Shown in pieces: positions 34,582-39,848 of a stretch of DNA of 39,848 nt (position 1 is the stretch's first letter; the number at the start of each line of letters is the position of its first letter). The stretch lies in assembly GCA_948435735.1 (NCBI GenBank), contig CAOJGX010000012.1:1-39848 (forward strand). The letters are read 5' to 3'. A model generated the notes under the pieces. It was not told where the DNA came from, did not search any database, and was given only the letters and a program-made list of their open reading frames with translations. Source of the stretch: an uncultured Clostridium sp. (lineage in GTDB: Bacteria > Bacillota > Clostridia > TANB77 > CAG-508). The translations under genes were made by a program, and so were the position numbers.

Positions 34582-35919
34582 ATGTTTGATGAAATAATTG
34601 AAAGTCAGAAAAATGACATGATTGATGCTGTATGCAAATTAATTGAATTTGAAAGTGTTTCGGTCGAAACTAGTCAACCAGAAATGCCGTTTGGTGAAGC
34701 GTGTAAAAATGCATTGGAGGATACCTTAAATCTTGCTGAAAAGTTAGGGTTCAAAACGAAAAACTTAGATGGCTATTGTGGTTACATTGAATTTGGAGAA
34801 GGGAAAGAAATGCTTGGTATTTTAGGGCATTTAGACGTTGTCCCTGCTACGATTGAAGATAGTTGGAAAACCAATCCTTTTACGCCAGACATTCGAGAAA
34901 ATAAAATCTATGGTCGAGGTACCATTGATGATAAAGGACCTGTTATTGCATCTCTTTATGCTATGAAAGCAGTTTTAGATTCTGGTGCTAAATTAAGCAA
35001 AAGAGTTCGTTTGATTTTGGGGTTAAATGAAGAAAAGGGTTGGGGATGTATTGAGCATTACAAAAAAGTTGGCGAAGAAACACCAACTATTGGTTTTAGT
35101 CCAGATGCTGATTTTCCTTGTATTTATGCTGAAAAAGGAATTTTGTCAGTTCGCTTACGCCATCCTTTTTCAATTAAAAATAAGGAAATTTTAACAATTG
35201 ATTGCAAGAATAATGCTTTAAATGTTGTGCCAAAATATTGCTCAATGACTTTAAAGGATAAAACAACAGATACTATTACAAAACTAGAATTTAACGGCCT
35301 TTCTGCCCATGCAGCTCATCCAGATTTAGGTGAAAATGCCATTACAAAATTGGTTCAAAATTTAAATAGAAACTTAGATAAAAGTTTGACCGAAAACGAA
35401 TTTACTTTTCTTGCTAAACTTGACGAAATTGGTTTATTTGACATTACCAGACCAAAATTTTTGTCAAGTCAGGTGATGGAAGATGAATCTGGTATTTTGA
35501 CTTCCAATGTTGGCTTTCTTGGCTTTGAAAATAATCTGTTAGATATCGGAATAAATTTGCGTGTACCAATTCATACACCGCTTGCAGAAATCAAAGAAAA
35601 GTATTCTCAATTACAGGATATTTTCCCAGATTTAGAAATTAAATTTACTGCTGAGCAAGCTCCTTTATACGTGCCAAAAGATAGTTATCTTGTGCAAACT
35701 TTGTGTGAAATATTTCATAAAAAAACAGGCTTGGAAGCAAAACCAATTGCAATTGGTGGTGGGACGTATGCACGTGCTTTTCCAAATTGTGTGGCTTTTG
35801 GTGCTAATATGCCCGGGAAAAAGGATATGTGTCATCAAGTGGATGAGTTTATCGCTGTGGATGATTTGATTTTGAGTAGTAAAATTTATGCTGAGGCAAT
35901 CTATGCGTTGGCAAAATAA
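34582..35919 (+). CDS. pepV: M20 family dipeptidase (PepV / Sapep type)
   Basis: 445-residue di-zinc or manganese dipeptidase. Metal ligands His83 and Asp85 in GHLDVVP, Asp116 in GRGTIDDKGP, the Glu150-Glu151 pair in GLNEEKGWG, and a C-terminal His in CHQVDEF are in the expected order. A lid domain is inserted in the middle, with FNGLSAHAAHPDLGENA of the dimer/substrate region. Likely cytoplasmic, cleaving dipeptides after peptide uptake. ATG 34582 follows TTAGGAGG. No in-frame CGG. Confidence 0.92.
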   Translation: MFDEIIESQKNDMIDAVCKLIEFESVSVETSQPEMPFGEACKNALEDTLNLAEKLGFKTKNLDGYCGYIEFGEGKEMLGILGHLDVVPATIEDSWKTNPFTPDIRENKIYGRGTIDDKGPVIASLYAMKAVLDSGAKLSKRVRLILGLNEEKGWGCIEHYKKVGEETPTIGFSPDADFPCIYAEKGILSVRLRHPFSIKNKEILTIDCKNNALNVVPKYCSMTLKDKTTDTITKLEFNGLSAHAAHPDLGENAITKLVQNLNRNLDKSLTENEFTFLAKLDEIGLFDITRPKFLSSQVMEDESGILTSNVGFLGFENNLLDIGINLRVPIHTPLAEIKEKYSQLQDIFPDLEIKFTAEQAPLYVPKDSYLVQTLCEIFHKKTGLEAKPIAIGGGTYARAFPNCVAFGANMPGKKDMCHQVDEFIAVDDLILSSKIYAEAIYALAK

Positions 35920-35954
35920 ACTGTAATAAAATTCATTTTTTATTTTATAATCCT

Positions 35955-35980
35955 AATCCCCTAGATGAATCTAGGGGATT
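35955..35980. other. Hairpin after pepV without T-run
   Basis: Perfect 12-bp arms AATCCCCTAGAT / ATCTAGGGGATT with a two-base centre (GA). No T-run on either side, so it may be a 3'-end stabiliser or a protein site rather than an ordinary terminator. Confidence 0.6.
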
Positions 35981-36013
35981 GCTCTGTTGCAAGTTCAAAA
36001 CTTAGATATTTCA

Positions 36014-36367
36014 TTATTTATCTTTAAGTTTTTGGATAGCCTGTTCTTCATCTTCAACAAAAAATATATCTTTCCCCTTATTACTTTCGTAAATAAAATC
36101 TTTTAATGGTTTACTCGTATAGTTTGAAAAATCTCCATATAAAGCAACTTTTATCTGATAATTGATGAATTTTTGCAAAATTTCTCCTGCCACTCCTTTA
36201 TTTAATACAAAAAAATCCTCTATTACTGCTCCTTTATTTAAAGCTATTTTGGTACAGTTTGTTTCATATTTTACTGTCATTACAAAGTCAATTGCTGATT
36301 GGACATCTTCAATTATGATTTCTTCACTATTTATGATAACAATATCATCAACGATTTTACTTTTCAT
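36014..36367 (-). CDS. DUF4180 protein
   Basis: About 117 residues from ATG 36367, with GGAAGGTG upstream. The sequence IKVALYGDFSNYTSKPLKDFIYESNKGKDIFFVEDEEQA is characteristic of the DUF4180 family, small cytoplasmic proteins of unknown function. (Quoted in parts: ALYGDFSNY, KPLKDFIYESNKG, DIFFVEDEEQA.) It overlaps the end of ogt by 11 bases and is therefore co-translated with it. No in-frame CGG. Confidence 0.8.
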   Translation of the reverse strand: MKSKIVDDIVIINSEEIIIEDVQSAIDFVMTVKYETNCTKIALNKGAVIEDFFVLNKGVAGEILQKFINYQIKVALYGDFSNYTSKPLKDFIYESNKGKDIFFVEDEEQAIQKLKDK

Positions 36368-36900
36368 TTTCACCTTCCTTTCCAAAACGACAATTTTCTA
36401 ACTTCAATAATTTAAGTTTTTTCTCTATTCCTCCTGCATACCCTGTTAAACTGCCATTTTTACCAATTACTCTATGGCACGGTATGATAATCGAAATCGG
36501 ATTATGACCCACAGCTCCACCAACCGCTTGGGCTGACATGTTTTTTCGGTTTTTTATTTTTGCTATTTGACTTGCAATCTCCCCATAAGTTCTAACTTTT
36601 CCATACGGAATCTCACATAATATTTTCCATACCGTTTTGGCAAAATCACTTCCGATTGGTGCTAATTCTAATTCTGAGATGTTAGGTTTTTCTCCGCTTA
36701 AAATATCGATTCAACCACGATTTTGCTTTTATTAAAATCTCCTGATTATCTTTTTCTTGTATCTCTCCCTTTAATTTGCCTAAATAGTACTTTTGACCTT
36801 CCATCCATGCTCCAATTAATTGATTTTCTTTACTGACTAATACGATTTCCCCCAATGGCGATTGATAACAAGATTTATAAAACACAATCTTTTCCTCCAC
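36357..36900 (-). CDS. ogt: Methylated-DNA-protein cysteine methyltransferase, read through one CGG +1 shift
   Basis: 180 residues when CGG 36696-36694 is read with the C skipped. It reverses O6-alkylguanine damage by transfer to its own cysteine. The N-terminal part (CYQSPLGEIVLVSKENQL) ends at LNRYFK; straight reading gives RRKT and a stop. The shift gives G69-E-K-P-N-I-S, then SDFAKTVWKILCEIPYGKVR, TYGEIA, AVGGAVGHNP and the active-site IPCHRVIG with Cys141. Family members have a Gly at the YFxG position, which the shift supplies. This is the only in-frame CGG. The downstream DUF4180 start overlaps its stop. Confidence 0.87.
36694..36696 (-). other. CGG +1 recoding site in ogt
   Basis: Context TAT TTT AAG CGG AGA AAA. 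Skipping the C gives Y-F-K-G-E-K. In frame from ATG 36900 (204 bases). Four-base form CGGA, preceding codon AAG. A one-base A insertion in TTTTAAGCGG would explain this site alone equally well. Confidence 0.75.
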
Positions 36901-36983
36901 TTATACATGCCATTTTTTAAAGGGTCATAGTAATCAAAACTATTTCCCTTTCATCCAAAACTTCTATACTAATTTTTCACTAC

Positions 36984-37250
36984 TTAGTTGTGATGGTAAG
37001 CATTGTTATGATGATATCTTTTCATAGATGCTCCCCTATTGCCACAACTCTTATACGTATGTTTTTGAGTATTCATACATCCCTCAACATAACATTGATT
37101 TGTTTCACAAGCATTATGAATATGTGGTCTCGTTTGTAAACAATTTTCTACGTCACAGACGCTTGGCGTAATATTAGTTTGTTTTGCATAGATTACATTG
37201 CAAGCCAAAAGTAACATGATAACTGCTGTCATTAATAAAATCTTTTTCAT
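36984..37250 (-). CDS. Small exported protein with duplicated Cys/His motif
   Basis: 88 residues. The N-terminus MKKILLMTAVIMLLLAC is a signal peptide, with LLAC at 14-17 allowing lipoprotein processing at Cys17 (signal peptidase I cleavage after VIYA is the alternative). The mature part carries two copies of CxVExCxxTxxHxxxxC (Cys32-Cys48 and Cys53-Cys69), 21 residues apart, then a basic His-rich tail (RYHHNNAYHHN). The pattern suggests metal binding or disulfides. It has AAAGGAGG and a promoter (TATAAT with TTGCTA at 16 bp). Not assigned to a family. No in-frame CGG. Confidence 0.7.
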   Translation of the reverse strand: MKKILLMTAVIMLLLACNVIYAKQTNITPSVCDVENCLQTRPHIHNACETNQCYVEGCMNTQKHTYKSCGNRGASMKRYHHNNAYHHN

Positions 37251-37460
37251 AAGATTTACCTCCTTTAAACTTAAGATTATTATATCACATTTTTTATTTT
37301 TAGCAAGTTATTTTTATAATTTATAGAATTATTATTCAATTTGACTCACAGCCCATTATACAGCATTAATTTTTCTTAATTTTCTTTTATGATACCTTTC
37401 ATAAAAATTTAATTTATCATAAATTTTACTTTTCTTAATAGGATTAAATAGGTGATTGAC

Positions 37461-37658
37461 ATGAATTCTTGTAATTGTCCTTCAGGATGCGAACTAGTGA
37501 CTTTAGCTAGTACACTTTCTTGTATTATCGCTAAAAATTTAAGTCCTAATGATATTGGTACATTAGGTGACTTTTTTTCCGCCCTCGGTTCTAATTTATC
37601 CGTAATTGCTGATGTACAATCTTCCTGCAAAAATAATTCTTCTAAAAAAATGATGTAG
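37461..37658 (+). CDS. DUF6774-like small protein
   Basis: 65 residues from ATG 37461, preceded by AGGTGA; a GTG nine bases upstream is an alternative start. Cys-rich start (MNSCNCPSGCE), then a helical core LVTLASTLSCIIAKNLSPND and GTLGDFFSALGSNLSVIA, like the DUF6774 proteins common in Clostridia. Function unknown. It faces the ferritin-like gene and shares a terminator with it. Confidence 0.65.
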   Translation: MNSCNCPSGCELVTLASTLSCIIAKNLSPNDIGTLGDFFSALGSNLSVIADVQSSCKNNSSKKMM

Positions 37659-37679
37659 CCTTTCAAAATTCTACATCAT
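37650..37679. terminator. Shared terminator between convergent small genes
   Basis: Arms ATGATGTAG / CTACATCAT, with an A-run on the left and a T-rich tail on the right; can serve both the DUF6774-like and ferritin-like genes. Confidence 0.75.
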
Positions 37680-37687
37680 TTCTTCTT

Positions 37688-38221
37688 CTAATTCTTGCAA
37701 CCATAATCCGCATACTTACCTTTCAGCATTTCAAAAATCTGCACATGACTTTCCTCATCCATAATAATTCTTCTAAGCACAGCTTTTATACTCTCATTTC
37801 CACATGCTTCTATTAAGTTCTTATACCCTGCAATCGCACCTTTTTCCATTTCTATATTAAATTTCAACATTTCTTCTAAACTACTAAATGTCGATTTCAC
37901 ATTATCCGAACACCATTTATTTCCATATGTACTCATAAAATATGGCTCCAAACCAAGACACACCAATATTTCTCCCAACAATTCCAAATGCTTCATTTCT
38001 TGTTTTGAAATCATCTTCAAAAACGTAACAACCTCGTCATAATCCCCATTTGTCAAATATTCAAAAACATAACTCAAAATCGTTGTTAACTCACTTTTTC
38101 CCCCAGCATAAGCTTCATACAGCAATCTTCCAAAAGCATAATCCTGCTCAATATTTTCTAATTTGGGGTACGGAATTCGGCCCAATTCTTTTAGCAAAAA
38201 ACTCAATTCTTGATTATTCAT
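37688..38221 (-). CDS. Ferritin-like diiron protein
   Basis: 177 residues from ATG 38221. Ferritin-like four-helix pattern with two metal half-sites: Glu44 and E75-M-K-H78 in the first pair of helices, Glu124/Glu126 and E156-E-S-H159 in the second. It belongs to the rubrerythrin/ferritin-like superfamily without a rubredoxin domain; role in iron or peroxide handling or in spore coat cannot be decided. Its Shine-Dalgarno GGGAGG lies inside the hairpin that ends obg transcription, with the T-run directly before the ATG. No in-frame CGG. Confidence 0.75.
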   Translation of the reverse strand: MNNQELSFLLKELGRIPYPKLENIEQDYAFGRLLYEAYAGGKSELTTILSYVFEYLTNGDYDEVVTFLKMISKQEMKHLELLGEILVCLGLEPYFMSTYGNKWCSDNVKSTFSSLEEMLKFNIEMEKGAIAGYKNLIEACGNESIKAVLRRIIMDEESHVQIFEMLKGKYADYGCKN

Positions 38222-38263
38222 AAAAAAACCTCCCTTTTGCATATCATATGCAAAAAAGAGGTT
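38222..38263 (-). terminator. obg terminator hairpin that contains the ribosome site of the next gene
   Basis: In the minus-strand RNA, AACCUCUUUUUUGCAUAU pairs over 18 positions (two G-U pairs) with AUAUGCAAAAGGGAGGUU, followed by seven Us and then the AUG of the ferritin-like gene. The descending arm carries GGGAGG, so folding would both end transcription and hide the ribosome site. Confidence 0.75.
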
Positions 38264-38287
38264 TTCGTGAAAAATAAAATAATTCCT

Positions 38288-39563
<1,276 letters not shown>

Positions 39564-39645
39564 TTTTCTCTCCTTTCTTAGGAAAATGCACACTTTTTAT
39601 TCTTACTTTAATAGAAAAAATCATAAACATTTTTGACTTTTAAGT

Positions 39646-39683
39646 AAAAATAGGTAGCTTCTGACCAAGCTACCTATTTTTTT
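39646..39683. terminator. Hairpin upstream of obg
   Basis: Arms AAAAATAGGTAGCTT / AAGCTACCTATTTTT with a CTGACC loop. The longer T-run is on the plus strand. Lies between the promoter at 39738-39765 and obg, so it could terminate or attenuate leftward transcription. Confidence 0.7.
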
Positions 39684-39737
39684 GAAACGTTTTAATAATT
39701 TTCTATAATATATTTTTAAATTTCATATATCATGTAT

Positions 39738-39765
39738 ATTATATCACTATTTTCTATTTTGTCAA
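39738..39765 (-). promoter_or_regulatory. Promoter upstream of obg
   Basis: TTGACA (39765-39760), 16-bp spacer, TATAAT (39743-39738), about 175 bases before the obg start and before the hairpin at 39646-39683. Confidence 0.65.
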
Positions 39766-39848
39766 TATAAAAATAGATAGATTATTAAATTATTTGTAGG
39801 TTAGTCAAACATATGTCACACTTTTTTGAAATTTATATACTTTGAGTA

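Overview
The window is A+T-rich and looks like a chromosomal segment of a spore-forming Gram-positive of the Clostridia. The evidence is a PdaA-type spore-cortex deacetylase, a Spo0E-like phosphatase, a type II fatty-acid synthesis cluster in clostridial order, two type I toxin-antitoxin-like loci, and strong TTGACA/TATAAT promoters with AGGAGG ribosome sites. I cannot place it more finely. I see no rRNA, tRNA, CRISPR array or complete insertion sequence.

Main result: conserved genes in this window appear to be read with a +1 shift at every in-frame CGG. I checked the frame of every CGG on the coding strand of the recognisable genes, roughly 11,000 codons. In-frame CGG occurs seven times: the tandem guanylate-kinase-like gene (1769-1771), murE (3288-3290), an ABC exporter (20610-20612), accD twice (26787-26789 and 26720-26722), ogt (36694-36696) and obg (39468-39470). 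At all seven the conserved protein continues only if the C is skipped and the next three bases are read as a glycine codon (GGA or GGC). The glycine restored is a family residue, including two Walker A glycines. No recognisable gene contains a CGG that is read through as arginine. The simplest reading is that CGGN acts as a four-base glycine codon, or that CGG is unassigned and triggers a one-base skip. The only exceptions are two short unrecognised ORFs (12701-12976 and 13767-14195), which carry four in-frame CGGs in about 233 codons and would stop early under the rule.

Layout. 98-1810: Nudix hydrolase and tandem guanylate-kinase-like protein, leftward. 2010-3513: murE, rightward. 3594-3938: type I toxin-antitoxin-like locus. 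3958-5946: pdaA, spo0E-like and lgt. 6056-8612: a pair of M16 peptidase homologues. 8839-15349: purL, purM, an HD hydrolase and the two CGG-rich orphan ORFs. 15446-15779: second toxin-antitoxin-like locus. 15964-21776: AlkD-like protein, a small membrane protein, an MFS transporter and a heterodimeric ABC exporter. 21889-23554: unknown protein and patatin. 23960-24360: DUF3800 remnant. 24373-33691: the fatty-acid cluster, in transcription order fabD, fabG, fabF, accB, fic, fabZ, accC, accD, accA, fabI. 33829-35919: divergent upp and pepV. 36014-39563: ogt with a DUF4180 gene, a Cys/His-repeat secreted protein, a DUF6774-like protein, a ferritin-like protein and obg.

The fatty-acid cluster supplies the malonyl-CoA route (accABCD), the malonyl transfer and elongation enzymes and a FabI reductase, but acpP and fabH are not in the window. 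A 25-bp palindromic repeat family is scattered between genes, often as inverted pairs, two of them inside the fatty-acid cluster. Helically phased GTGAA repeats lie upstream of accD and of the fic gene.
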